A stretch of DNA of 16,352 bases from Acidobacteriota bacterium (GCA_021827245.1 JAKAWN010000117.1:1-16352), one strand, 5' to 3'; shown: positions 1 to 7,942, numbered from the stretch's first letter. Notes: a model not told the origin generated them from the sequence alone. Numbers and translations are program-made.

Positions 1-623
1 ACAGCAGCTTTCCATGGGGAGGCTCGATGGCCATTCGCGCGGAAGAGTTCAGGCGCCTCCGGGTTCGCGAGCGCTACTGGGCTTCGACGGTCAGCGACGA
101 TTACGGACTTGGCCGGGCCGTTCGCGCGAGCGGTGGAAAGATTCGCTTTGAGCCGCGATGTCTTGTGGCTTCGCGCGAGGATTCTTCCTTTGCAGAATTC
201 ATCCGCTGGACGAACCGCCAGATTATCATTACCCGCGTCTATGCCCCTCGCCTCTGGTGGATGGGGCTGGCGGCGCATGTCCTCTATTGCGGAACTTTTC
301 TCTGCGGTTTCCTTGTGCTTCTTGGACCTGCATCGGCTCCTCTAGAGCGGTTCGGAGTCGCTGCTTTTCTTGCCGGCATTCTTGGGTTGGGAATGGCGAA
401 AGGGTGGATTCGCAGCGCCGTCGCTCGTGAGATTTTTCCGGGAGAGCGAGAGCTTTTGAAGAAATATGGAAGCCGGTACTGGCAGCTCACGCCGCTGGTT
501 CCGTGGGTGATGCTGTGGAACTTTGTGGTTGCGGGTTTTGCGCGGAAGATTGAATGGAGTGGCATCAACTACAGGCTGTGGTCAGACCATGAAGTCGAAG
601 TGGTCAGAAGGGAATCCGGCTGA
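1..623 (+). CDS. Glycosyltransferase, ceramide-glucosyltransferase-like (GT2/GT21), C-terminal part
   Basis: The gene enters from the left edge. The frame is open from base 3 and the internal ATG at 27 is not the start, because the residues before it (SSFPWGGSMAIR) already belong to the family's conserved GGSMAIR segment. The SDDYGLG motif is the aspartate-rich acceptor/metal site. RQIIITRVY occupies the place of the family's (Q/R)xxRW motif. After these come two or three hydrophobic segments that would anchor the C-terminus in the membrane. Known relatives transfer a sugar from a nucleotide donor to a lipid, such as ceramide or hopanoid-type acceptors (HpnI-like). The actual acceptor cannot be told here because the donor-binding N-terminus is outside the window. 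The stop TGA at 621-623 lies 2 bp from the stop of the convergent zinc-ribbon gene. Confidence 0.85.
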   Translation, partial: SSFPWGGSMAIRAEEFRRLRVRERYWASTVSDDYGLGRAVRASGGKIRFEPRCLVASREDSSFAEFIRWTNRQIIITRVYAPRLWWMGLAAHVLYCGTFLCGFLVLLGPASAPLERFGVAAFLAGILGLGMAKGWIRSAVAREIFPGERELLKKYGSRYWQLTPLVPWVMLWNFVVAGFARKIEWSGINYRLWSDHEVEVVRRESG

Positions 624-625
624 CC

Positions 626-973
626 CTATTTCTTCCCGGGAGACTTGGCCTTGTGGCGGTAGAGGGGCCGGACGCCCGTCTTTGCCTTTCCCTTCTTGCC
701 GGTGGGGGCTGGTGGAGGGGTTGCCGCTGGTGCGACCTTGGCTAAAACCTGGTCGAAGGCTGTGGGCGCGGGCTTGGGGGCCTTCTTCTTTTCTTTCCCC
801 TCCAGATACGGATGCTCGGAATAACACGTCTGGCAAATGACCTTGACAATTCTGTCGCCCACGAAGCTCGCGATGGCGTGATTCATCAGACGCTTGCAAC
901 GCGGACAGTGATCGTCAATCAGATCTCCAAGCCGCGGCGGACGGTCATCGAGCCATGAATGATCAGTTCCCAT
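626..973 (-). CDS. Small zinc-ribbon protein with basic, proline/alanine-rich tail
   Basis: The 115-residue protein has two CxxC knuckles (C23-P-R-C26 and C47-Q-T-C50) about 20 residues apart, the spacing of a treble-clef or zinc-ribbon fold. The second half is low-complexity, rich in Lys, Pro and Ala (KKKAPKPAP, TPPPAPTGKKGKAK). It ends in a strongly basic tail that could bind nucleic acid or ribosomes. No enzyme motif is visible, and I do not recognise a named family. Its promoter is clear, with the -10 box only 11 bp before the ATG. It converges tail-to-tail with the upstream glycosyltransferase. Function is unknown; a nucleic-acid or protein-binding role is inference. Confidence 0.75.
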   Translation of the reverse strand: MGTDHSWLDDRPPRLGDLIDDHCPRCKRLMNHAIASFVGDRIVKVICQTCYSEHPYLEGKEKKKAPKPAPTAFDQVLAKVAPAATPPPAPTGKKGKAKTGVRPLYRHKAKSPGKK

Positions 974-984
974 ATTCGCTGCTC

Positions 985-1012
985 ATTATAACCGCAAGAA
1001 ACTCAAATGCAA
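985..1012 (-). promoter_or_regulatory. Sigma70-type promoter of the zinc-ribbon gene, near-leaderless
   Basis: Read on the minus strand there is TTGCAT (1007-1012), a 16-bp spacer and a perfect TATAAT (985-990). The -10 box ends 11 bp before the ATG at 973, so the expected transcript would have only about 4 nt of leader and no room for a Shine-Dalgarno sequence. Confidence 0.6.
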
Positions 1013-1107
1013 TACCCGGCCCTGACAGTGACGATGCCGGACCGCGCGTGAATCCCCCACTGCAGGGTCGCACTTCCCTATGATGATTTCCTGCGGTTCC
1101 TGGCCGA

Positions 1108-1128
1108 GGTGGCATTTTTGAGGCCACC
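1108..1128. repeat. 6-bp inverted repeat upstream of the AI-2E-type permease
   Basis: GGTGGC (1108-1113) and GCCACC (1123-1128) flank a 9-nt AT-rich loop. It lies 30 bp before the permease start in the divergent intergenic region. No T-run follows on either strand, so an operator or mRNA hairpin is more likely than a terminator. Confidence 0.35.
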
Positions 1129-1158
1129 AAGCTAGAATCAAGGTCACGAGTTTAGGCG

Positions 1159-2238
1159 ATGCCTGAGACGAAAACCGAAGCTCTGCCAACCGCTAAAATT
1201 TCCACGGCGAGCGGTCGCATCATCGCCGCAATAATCGTAATTGCAGTCATCAATTACGCCAGTTCGATTGTCATCACTCTGGTTTGTGCGATCCTGATTG
1301 CCTTTGTGCTGGAGCCCGCCGTCCATTTGCTGGAGAAGATCCACATCCCACGCTGGCTGGGCGCCTTGCTAATGCTGGCATTCTCCATCGGGCTGCTTTA
1401 CCTGATTGTCTATGGGATATACGATCGTGTCATCGCTTTTATCCAGGAGTTTCCAACTTACGCACAGCCGCTCAAGCATCTGTTCGCCGGTTTCGAGGCC
1501 ATGATCAGGAACATTGAAAAACTGGCATCCGGAGTGGTTCCGGCGGCGTCCGCACCGCAATCGAACCTTCCCACCGTCCGCTTGCAGCAGGAATCGCACT
1601 GGGGCCAGTATCTGGTGCGAGGCATCGGCTCAGTGTATACGTTCATCATTACGGTGATGTTTATCCCGTTCCTGGTTTTCTTCATGCTGACGGCCAAGAG
1701 CCACATCTGGAGGGGAACGCTGAACTTGTTTTCTGAAAGGCACCGTCAGCAGGCCGAAACGGTCATCCTCAGCATCGGACATATGATTCGGCGCTATGTT
1801 TTCGGAAACCTCATGGTTGCGCTGATGTGTGCGGCGCTGATCACTCCGGTTTTTTCACTGATGAAGCTCCATTTCGCTTTGCTGATCGGACCAATTTCGG
1901 CATTCCTCAGCATGATCCCATATCTGGGAGTTGCAGTGGCGATGCTGCCTCCCTTGCTGATGGCGCTTGGGCAGTATGCCACACCAACTCCTTTCATCGT
2001 GATTGCGGTTACGGTCATGGTGGTGCATTTCCTGGCTATCAATGTGCTGACTCCCAAATTCGTGGGTCATCAGGTGAGTCTGAACGCCTTGACCGTGACG
2101 ATTGCGATGATGTTCTGGGGATGGCTGTGGGGAGCCATCGGCCTGATTCTGGCCGTCCCCATGACGGCTGCAATCAAGGCGATTTGTGACAACGTCGAGT
2201 CACTCAAATCCTGGGGAGCCTGGATGGGCGAGGATTGA
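1159..2238 (+). CDS. AI-2E family transporter (PerM/UPF0118-type permease)
   Basis: The 359-residue polytopic membrane protein has the usual length and layout of the AI-2E exporter family. Two N-terminal hydrophobic segments (about residues 22-48 and 66-92) are followed by a soluble amphipathic middle region (about 93-155). Five or so further transmembrane stretches follow, including the family-typical G-x-x-x-A/S-F-L-S-M-I-P-Y-L-G segment and, near the end, FWGWLWGAIGLILAVPMTA. Family members have been linked to autoinducer-2 export and to Na+/H+ antiport, so the substrate is uncertain. The ATG at 1159 has no strong Shine-Dalgarno. The gene appears monocistronic, with 299 bp to glmU. The assignment to family is firm and the substrate is unknown. 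Confidence 0.92.
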   Translation: MPETKTEALPTAKISTASGRIIAAIIVIAVINYASSIVITLVCAILIAFVLEPAVHLLEKIHIPRWLGALLMLAFSIGLLYLIVYGIYDRVIAFIQEFPTYAQPLKHLFAGFEAMIRNIEKLASGVVPAASAPQSNLPTVRLQQESHWGQYLVRGIGSVYTFIITVMFIPFLVFFMLTAKSHIWRGTLNLFSERHRQQAETVILSIGHMIRRYVFGNLMVALMCAALITPVFSLMKLHFALLIGPISAFLSMIPYLGVAVAMLPPLLMALGQYATPTPFIVIAVTVMVVHFLAINVLTPKFVGHQVSLNALTVTIAMMFWGWLWGAIGLILAVPMTAAIKAICDNVESLKSWGAWMGED

Positions 2239-2537
2239 TCCGGCTGCCTTCTCTCTCTGCTTTCATTTTGAGCACTGTTTGAGCGCAACGTGTTAGAAGC
2301 ATTGTCTGAGTACTGGTTTGGAAACTATCAAGCGCGGCATCTACAGAGGTCTCGAAACTCGAGTAGCACCTGCGGTTGCAGCACTGGAGTCTTCGCAGGC
2401 GTCTTTCGGGGCTGAATTCAGATTTCTGGACTCGGGCCACCGGAGACAACGTCGCTACACAAAATATTGTCACCATGACGTGGCAAGTGTGGCCTGGATT
2501 CGGAGCCGCACGTTCTTGACGGAAGCGAGTTTATCCC
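2239..2537. other. Intergenic region before glmU, no gene supported
   Basis: This stretch separates the permease from glmU. An open frame starting at TTG 2318 crosses it and overlaps the glmU start. It has no Shine-Dalgarno, no recognisable motif and an unremarkable composition, so I do not call it. No convincing promoter or terminator was found. A TTGACG at 2516-2521 has no -10 box at the right distance. Confidence 0.4.
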
Positions 2538-3980
2538 ATGACTAATGAGGAATTCTCCATTGTGATCCTTGCGGCGGGCAAGTCGACGCGCTTCAAATCA
2601 GAGCGTTCGAAACTGCTGCATATGCTGGCTGGGCGTCCTTTGGGCGACTATGTTGTGCGGACGGCACTTGGGGCGGGCCCCGAGTCCGTGCTGATGGCGG
2701 TGGGACATGATGCCGCTTCGGTCCGCCGGGAGTTGGGTCGCCCTGGCCTTACGTTTGTCGAACAGAAGGAACAGCTTGGTACCGGCCATGCGCTGATGAT
2801 GGCACGGCCGTACCTGGAGAAGTGTTCCAGCCCCATGGTGATAGTGGTTGTCGGGGATGCTCCGCTGCTGAGAGGCGTGACCCTCCGGGCGCTGGCCGCC
2901 GTCCACCGGAAGGAAGGAGTGGCTGCCTCGGTGGTGACAATGCGGCTTGCCCAGCCCCGTGGGTACGGCAGGATTGTACGATCGAGTGGTGCACGCGTGC
3001 GGGCCATCATCGAAGAGAAACTCTGCACCCCGGAGCAAAGAAAAATCAAAGAAGTAAGCTCCGGCATTCTCTGCTTCTCGAAATCCGACCTCCTGAAGCA
3101 CCTTGACGAGCTGTCTGATAAGAATGCCCAAAAAGAGTACTTGCTGACGGACCTTATAACGGTCTTCAATCGAAATCGCAGAAGAGTTGTTGCATTTCCC
3201 GTCCCGGATGCACGCGAAGTTTTGGGCGTCAATGACCGAGCTGAGCTTGCCAGGGTCGAGCGCATCCTGCGAATGCAGAAGGCAACGGCTTTGATGCGGG
3301 ATGGAGTCACCGTTGTCGATCCGTGGACCACATACATCGACGCGGCGGTCGAAGTTGGGAACGATACCATCATTGAGCCCGGGGTCAGCCTGCTAGGCAA
3401 CACCCGTATCGGGCGGGCTTGCACCATTCGGGTCCATTCGACGCTGACGGACGCAATTCTGGGAGACCGGGTGCAGGTGCGGCCCTGCACAGTGATCACA
3501 GGCTGTGAAATCGGGTCGGACGTGACTCTGGGGCCGTTCGCACATTTGCGCGACGGAGCAGTCATCGAGGGCGAGGCGCGCATCGGCAACTTTGTTGAAG
3601 TCAAGAAGTCGCGAGTAGGTCAAGGCACAAAAGCCTCGCACCTGACCTACCTGGGAGACGCCACGCTGGGCCGGCAAGTGAACATTGGGGCCGGAACGGT
3701 CACCTGCAATTACGACGGCGAGAAGAAGAATCCGACCGACATCGCGGACCGCGTTTTTATCGGCAGCGGCAGCATGCTGGTTGCTCCGGTTCGAATTGGC
3801 GAAGGATCGTACGTGGCGGCCGGCTCAACGATCACCGAAGATGTTCCCCCAGAATCGCTCGCCATTGGGCGGGCGCGCCAGGTCAACAAAGAAGGCTGGG
3901 TTCGCAATCACAAGCGGCCTGAGGCTTGTTCCAATCCGGAAAGTGGCACCCAGAAACCGGATGGGAATCCTGATCAATAA
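2538..3980 (+). CDS. glmU: Bifunctional GlmU: GlcNAc-1-phosphate uridyltransferase / glucosamine-1-phosphate acetyltransferase
   Basis: This cytoplasmic enzyme makes UDP-GlcNAc, the precursor of peptidoglycan and lipopolysaccharide. The N-terminal pyrophosphorylase domain shows LAAGKSTR (11-18), EQKEQLGTGHA (75-85) with the substrate-gripping GTGHA, and the metal-binding Asp107 in VVGDAPLL. GVNDRAEL closes that domain. From about residue 265 it changes to a left-handed beta-helix of hexapeptide repeats. There, ASHLTYLGDA carries His368, the equivalent of the acetyltransferase base, and GAGTVTCNYDG follows. At 480 residues it is slightly longer than the E. coli enzyme because of a polar C-terminal tail. 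One oddity is SKLLH in place of the usual PKVLH near the uridyl-binding site. glmS and glmM are not neighbours. Confidence 0.97.
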   Translation: MTNEEFSIVILAAGKSTRFKSERSKLLHMLAGRPLGDYVVRTALGAGPESVLMAVGHDAASVRRELGRPGLTFVEQKEQLGTGHALMMARPYLEKCSSPMVIVVVGDAPLLRGVTLRALAAVHRKEGVAASVVTMRLAQPRGYGRIVRSSGARVRAIIEEKLCTPEQRKIKEVSSGILCFSKSDLLKHLDELSDKNAQKEYLLTDLITVFNRNRRRVVAFPVPDAREVLGVNDRAELARVERILRMQKATALMRDGVTVVDPWTTYIDAAVEVGNDTIIEPGVSLLGNTRIGRACTIRVHSTLTDAILGDRVQVRPCTVITGCEIGSDVTLGPFAHLRDGAVIEGEARIGNFVEVKKSRVGQGTKASHLTYLGDATLGRQVNIGAGTVTCNYDGEKKNPTDIADRVFIGSGSMLVAPVRIGEGSYVAAGSTITEDVPPESLAIGRARQVNKEGWVRNHKRPEACSNPESGTQKPDGNPDQ

Positions 3981-4213
3981 TACCGGCCAGCAGGGCTGCG
4001 ATTCCAGTTTACGACGCTGCAAAGTGAACCCCGTCGGGTCCCGCGCCCCTGTCTAACCGCTAAGGCGTTCACCGCATATTGCACTTTTTACATTCGGCAA
4101 GTAAGAAATTCTCTCCGATAACACATTGATTTTTCCGCAATCTGCGGGAAAGGGCCTGTTTCCATTATCACGAATCCTGGGTTCAGGCTGGCACCGCGAT
4201 TGCCTGAAAAATA

Positions 4214-4229
4214 GGAGACTGTATTCTCC
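4214..4229. repeat. Imperfect palindrome in the leader of the coiled-coil gene
   Basis: GGAGA (4214-4218) and TCTCC (4225-4229) flank a 6-nt centre, about 40 bp before the chosen start codon. It could be a small mRNA hairpin or operator. A second short inverted repeat, CCGCA/TGCGG (4135-4147), lies further upstream. Neither has a T-run. Confidence 0.25.
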
Positions 4230-4270
4230 AGTTCGACGCGTTGTTGCTTCTCAGTCATGGAGGAATGAAG

Positions 4271-5161
4271 ATGGTTGACGATGATGTGCGTGTGGAAGGA
4301 GACACAAATCCGACTCCTTCTGCCGGCGGTGGTATCAGCACCTTGATGAAAGCGGTGTTGATTGCTTTGGCTGTGCTCTTGATTGGAGAGATTTATTCCA
4401 TCAGCCGGATTGCAACAATGGGCAAGACCTTTCAAGCGCAGAATGCCAGGATGCGCACAGAACTTACCGCCCTGTTCAACGACCAGCTTTCAGCCAAGCT
4501 GACGGCTCTTGAGCATGCAAATCAGGTGCAATTTGAGATGCTGAAAGGCGAGCTGGATCAGGCTTCGCGGCATCTGGGAGCGCAGCGAGGAGAACTGCGT
4601 CGTGACCGCGCCATGGTCAGCAAGCTGCAGGCTGAGCACACGCAACAAATGAATGACCTCGAGCATGAAATTGCCCTGAAGGCGGACCAGCAGCAGGTTG
4701 GGGCATTGACTGCCGACGTCTCCAATACGAAGACCGACCTCGACAAAACTAAAAAGAGTGTGCAGGAACTGGTCAACAGCTTCGGGATGACGCGTTCCCG
4801 GTTCGGAACGCTGATTGCGCGCAATCACGAGGAGATTGATGCTCTTCGCAAGCTAGGCCAGCGTGACTACTATGAGTTTACGCTTGTTCGCCATCACCCC
4901 ATTCATCTGGCCAATATCGGGCTGGAATTGAAAAAGACCAACAAGAAGCATCACCGCTTCAGCGTGAACTTGCTGATTGACGATGTCTGGATTGAGAAAA
5001 CTCACCGAACGATTGACGAACCGATCTTTTTCGCGACTCGGAGTTCACGAAGCTTTTGCGAGTTGGTTGTTAACAAGGTGGACAAGGGCGTCATAACAGG
5101 ATATATTAGTACACCGAGGAACATGGTCCAGATGGCTTCGCGGTCGGAGGGGAAGCGCTAG
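4271..5161 (+). CDS. Membrane-anchored coiled-coil protein of unknown function
   Basis: I chose the ATG at 4271 because GGAGG (4259-4263) sits 7 bp before it. The open frame extends back to a TTG at 4241 and an ATG at 4265, but the first lacks a Shine-Dalgarno and the second abuts it. The 296-residue product has a short acidic N-terminus, one transmembrane helix (about 25-44) and a long heptad-like region (about 50-200, rich in Gln, Glu, Leu, Ala and Lys). A C-terminal domain of about 90 residues has alternating hydrophobic residues, consistent with a beta-fold, and begins near RDYYEFTLVRHHPIHL. This topology fits an envelope protein with the coiled coil and C-terminal domain in the periplasm. 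I do not recognise a named family. A structural or stress-sensing role is speculation. Confidence 0.8.
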   Translation: MVDDDVRVEGDTNPTPSAGGGISTLMKAVLIALAVLLIGEIYSISRIATMGKTFQAQNARMRTELTALFNDQLSAKLTALEHANQVQFEMLKGELDQASRHLGAQRGELRRDRAMVSKLQAEHTQQMNDLEHEIALKADQQQVGALTADVSNTKTDLDKTKKSVQELVNSFGMTRSRFGTLIARNHEEIDALRKLGQRDYYEFTLVRHHPIHLANIGLELKKTNKKHHRFSVNLLIDDVWIEKTHRTIDEPIFFATRSSRSFCELVVNKVDKGVITGYISTPRNMVQMASRSEGKR

Positions 5162-5331
5162 GCCTACTGGGCAGTATTTGAAACCACGGAGTTCCGGCCA
5201 AATTCGAATCAGGGTTTCCAGATAGGGCGAGTTTCGTTTCGCAATCGGGATTCTGTTCGCGGGTTCTCACAAAAAAACAGCTGGACAGAGCGCCAGGGTC
5301 CGGCCATGAAACTGGCAGTGGAGGTGAAGCC

Positions 5332-5988
5332 ATGGTCAAGCGCGCTGTGCTGGTTGTTTTCCTTGCCATTTTGAGCTGTTGGACGGGGAGAGCGGCAACT
5401 TATACCATTCCCCCCGGCACCGTTCTGAACTGCAAGCTTTCCCAAACTCTATCCACAAGATTGAATTCTCAGGGGCAGTTTTTTGCCGCCACCCTTGACG
5501 AACCCCTGGTTGTCAACGGAAACCAGGTCGTTCCGGCTGGCGCCACCCTTCGTGGCCGAATCGCCAGCCTGATGAGGCCGGGCCATATCAAGGGCGTGGG
5601 GAGGATGCTGTTGGTTCCTGAAACGCTCGCCATGCCAAATGGGGAGAACTTTGTCGTGAGGGCTGTTCTCCTGCATGCTTACGGCGCGCCTGGAGCCAGC
5701 ATCGCAAACTCTGAAGGCATTGTGAAAGGGCCGAATGCCCGAATGCGGGATCTCAAGGAAGTGGGTATCGGAATCGGCGGAGGCGGCCTGCTAGGCACGG
5801 TGTTTGGCGGCTTTCACGGAACTTTTATCGGAGGCGTGATTGGCGGAGCTGCCGGACTCGTGGACAGCTTTCGCCGTCGCGGCCCGGATTTGACCCTGCC
5901 CAGCGGCACGGAGCTAAAGTTTGAATTGAGCCAACAGCTTGTGGTCACGCATTCCGGCGTCGCTGAATACAATTTGAGTTCGCGGTAA
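5332..5988 (+). CDS. Exported glycine-zipper protein with a duplicated beta motif, unknown function
   Basis: A Shine-Dalgarno GGAGGTG (5320-5326) precedes the ATG by 5 bp. Residues 1-22 form a signal peptide: a basic start, a hydrophobic core and a likely cleavage after GRAA. The mature protein begins with PPGTVLNCKLSQTL (27-40). A closely similar motif, PSGTELKFELSQQL (190-203), recurs near the C-terminus. Between them lies a glycine-rich block (about 145-177, GIGIGGGGLLG and GGVIGGAAG) with GxxxG spacing, typical of glycine-zipper segments that insert into or associate with membranes. The predicted location is periplasm or outer membrane. It follows the coiled-coil envelope gene on the same strand after 170 bp. 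No enzymatic motif is seen. Confidence 0.8.
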   Translation: MVKRAVLVVFLAILSCWTGRAATYTIPPGTVLNCKLSQTLSTRLNSQGQFFAATLDEPLVVNGNQVVPAGATLRGRIASLMRPGHIKGVGRMLLVPETLAMPNGENFVVRAVLLHAYGAPGASIANSEGIVKGPNARMRDLKEVGIGIGGGGLLGTVFGGFHGTFIGGVIGGAAGLVDSFRRRGPDLTLPSGTELKFELSQQLVVTHSGVAEYNLSSR

Positions 5989-6006
5989 CCGCGGCCCTCG
6001 TATCCA

Positions 6007-7020
6007 TCAGGAACTGATATACTTTGCGTAAAGGCCGCGAGCCACAGCCGGGTCTTGGGTACCCTTTACGATGGCGCGGCCGTCGGGAAAGACCGTTAGC
6101 TCATAGCTGTCGAATGAAAACCGCAGCAGGAAGCTGTTGGCCCGCACAGTTCCAAACTGTTCAAGGCGCGCCCTCAGAAGACCCAGATCCAGGTGGCGAG
6201 AATCGCGATGACGAATCTGGACAGCGTCCCTTCCGCATAGCGTCATGGGGGCTGGCTCCCCTTCTTCCAGGTGAGTAAAGATCCTCATGCCGCAGGTTGC
6301 ACAATCGGGATCGCGCTTTGGTTTGACCTTCTGCGTGTGGTTTTCCCAGATGTCAAACGCAAGAAGCGTTCCGTGCAGTTCCTGCTCGCGTCCCAGCAGA
6401 ATCTTTAGAGCCTCCGTCACCTGGATTGCCGAGGTCCAGGCGGCGGCAGGGCCGATGACTCCTACCGTGTCACACGTCTCGTGCAATCCTCTGGGCGCTC
6501 CGGGAAAGACGCAGGCAAGGCACGGTCCCCGGCCCGGCAAGACGGTCATCGTCATGGCAGAACTTGCCACCACGGCGCCGTAAATCCAGGGAATCCCCAT
6601 CTTGACGGAGACATCGTTCAGCAGATAGCGTGTCTCAAAGTTGTCTGTCCCGTCCAGGATGACGTCAAATCCGCGAACGAGGTCTTCAATGTTACCGCTG
6701 GTTGCATCGGCCACGACGCCTTCCGTCTGCACTTCGAAATTAATCTGTTTCAGTTTGCGTTCCGCAGCGATTGCCTTGGGAAGGCTCTCGCGGGCATCGT
6801 TTTCGTCAAAAATAGATTGACGCTGCAGATTGCTCTCTTCAACGTAGTCACGGTCCACGATGCGCAGGGCGCCAACGCCGGCACGGACCAGCGCGTTAGC
6901 ATGAGCTGTTCCCAAAGCCCCGCATCCCACAATAATAGCTTTCGATGCCAGCAGCTTTTCCTGGCCCTCCTTGCCAATCGGCTGAAAGAGAATCTGGCGT
7001 GAGTATTTTTCCTGGTTCAT
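6007..7020 (-). CDS. thiF: ThiF/MoeB-type sulfur-carrier adenylyltransferase
   Basis: This E1-like enzyme activates the C-terminus of a ubiquitin-like sulfur carrier (ThiS or MoaD) with ATP. The nucleotide loop is GCGALG (32-37). D56-R-D-Y-V with N64-L-Q-R-Q is the conserved ATP/Arg-finger region, and DGTDNFETR (123-131) follows. Zinc is held by C167/C170 and C240/C243. Cys183 in HETCDTVGV is the candidate catalytic cysteine. The C-terminal extension beyond the zinc site (LCGRDAVQIR and onward) and the total length of 337 match the Bacillus-type ThiF better than the shorter E. coli MoeB. No thiS, thiG or moaD lies in this window, so the choice between thiamine and molybdopterin roles is inference. 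Confidence 0.88.
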   Translation of the reverse strand: MNQEKYSRQILFQPIGKEGQEKLLASKAIIVGCGALGTAHANALVRAGVGALRIVDRDYVEESNLQRQSIFDENDARESLPKAIAAERKLKQINFEVQTEGVVADATSGNIEDLVRGFDVILDGTDNFETRYLLNDVSVKMGIPWIYGAVVASSAMTMTVLPGRGPCLACVFPGAPRGLHETCDTVGVIGPAAAWTSAIQVTEALKILLGREQELHGTLLAFDIWENHTQKVKPKRDPDCATCGMRIFTHLEEGEPAPMTLCGRDAVQIRHRDSRHLDLGLLRARLEQFGTVRANSFLLRFSFDSYELTVFPDGRAIVKGTQDPAVARGLYAKYISS

Positions 7021-7047
7021 CGTTGTTTAAAGGTCTTTTCGCCTTTC

Positions 7048-7053
7048 ATTATA
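7048..7053 (-). promoter_or_regulatory. Perfect -10 box of the thiF gene
   Basis: On the minus strand a TATAAT lies 27 bp before the ATG at 7020, predicting a leader of about 20 nt. The -35 region (GTGCCG or nearby) is weak. No strong Shine-Dalgarno is visible in the leader. Confidence 0.45.
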
Positions 7054-7071
7054 GCTCTGGCGCCGCGGAAG

Positions 7072-7135
7072 CGGCACGAAGCGAAAGCAGGGGACAGCCA
7101 ATTTACGTCTACGCTGCCATCCTTGGTTCGTGCCG
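7072..7135. repeat. 64-bp REP-like palindromic element
   Basis: CGGCACGAA (7072-7080) is exactly inverted as TTCGTGCCG (7127-7135). Inside, GGACAGC (7092-7098) pairs imperfectly with GCTGCC (7113-7118), so the whole element could form one long hairpin between thiF and the decayed TonB-like fragment. The GGCACGA core recurs in the palindromes at 10304-10323. Confidence 0.4.
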
Positions 7136-7175
7136 TTTGGAATTCGGTCTGGAGGAACATTGTGAGCGCGACCTG

Positions 7176-7573
7176 TTATTCCACCGAGTGCACTGATTCC
7201 GGTGCAAGCAAGACGAAATCGCAAGTGGCAATCGACTCGCTGCAGATGAGGACGCCGCGGCGCAGAATTTTCGTCGGGCCGTTGTCGGGGAAGGGATCGT
7301 TATAGTGGACGGCGGCGAGGTGTCCGGCGGCGCGCAAATTTTCCGAACCGGAAATGAATTTGACTTCCGCCGACTTTCCTTCGAGTGAGAGCAGCACGAA
7401 AAATTCCGCCGTGCCCGCCTTGAGGCCGGCCTTGTGATGCCGTAAGTGCGCATGCGGGAAACGTTGTCGAGCGCCTTGCTGACGGCGTCATTGAAATGCG
7501 CGCGGGGCTTTAGCGGCGCTGGGCTGCGCCCAACCTCGCGCGCTCTGCGTTTCAGCGATGAGAGTTGTGGCAA
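7176..7573 (-). pseudogene. Frameshifted remnant resembling a TonB C-terminal-domain protein
   Basis: Two frames join into one sensible protein. From about 7573 to 7441 the frame reads SLKRRAREVG through AHFNDAVSKALDNVSRMRTYG. From about 7440 the next frame reads HHKAGLKAGTAEFFVLLSLEG, then GKSAEVKFISGSENLRAAG, and later FPDNGPTKILRRGVLICS, ending at a TAA (7176-7178). The G-K-x-x-x-V-K-x-I-S-G-S pattern followed by a beta-rich end resembles the C-terminal domain of energy-transducing TonB-like proteins. The family call is tentative. A net frame change near 7439-7442 is needed, and no transmembrane or Pro-rich N-terminal part is present, so this is a broken gene unless the frameshift is a sequencing error. 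Confidence 0.5.
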
Positions 7574-7881
7574 CGAACTGTCGCCCGATCAGGGCGCCGG
7601 TAGACCATCCCCGACGCCTCGCACTGGCAAACCTGCTGCCCTACGATGACGGTCTTGTGACCTTGTGCGACGATGCACAAGTAGGGCAACCGAAAGGCAC
7701 GGGCACACTCGCGGTTAATTCGTGAAGAGCGGCTGGCGTGCAAACCGGTGACGTGCAGCTCCAAACTTCCGTCGTGAGGGGCATAGGCGCGAATCAAGCG
7801 CGCCAGCTTTTCCGGGTCTGGCTCGCTTGGCGCCGCGGCGGCGTGTGCGTGCAATCGAGGCGGACTGTTGCGGGATTTCAT
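7552..7881 (-). pseudogene. Truncated AraC-type regulator (N-terminal ligand domain only)
   Basis: The 109-residue open frame has a good Shine-Dalgarno (AGAAGGA, 7 nt before the ATG). It resembles the N-terminal AraC_N domain of YqhC-like regulators: KLARLIRAYAPHDG, then GLHASRSSR, then YLCIVAQGHKTVIVGQQV. After about residue 90 the expected continuation (ending in two helix-turn-helix motifs) is lost. The frame runs through arginine-rich nonsense to a TGA at 7552-7554 and into the TonB-like remnant. Full-length relatives are about 300 residues. AraC_N regulators often sit beside aldo/keto reductase and cupin genes, so this is probably the decayed former regulator of the adjacent cluster. A residual effector-binding fragment cannot be excluded. 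Confidence 0.55.
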
Positions 7882-7942
7882 TTTGCGTCCTTCTGATAAT
7901 TCTCCCAGAAACCGGCAGGGGCTCCAGCTATTAGGAAGCCTC

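Noticed and set aside
2318..2545. 75-codon ORF before glmU
   Set aside because: TTG start without a Shine-Dalgarno, no motif, and overlap into the glmU start.
2648..3604. 318-codon minus-strand ORF inside glmU
   Set aside because: Antisense to well-conserved GlmU motifs; Ser/Arg/Thr-rich shadow translation.
5195..5222. Possible tRNA T-arm (ATTCGAATC)
   Set aside because: No matching acceptor or anticodon arms could be built around it.
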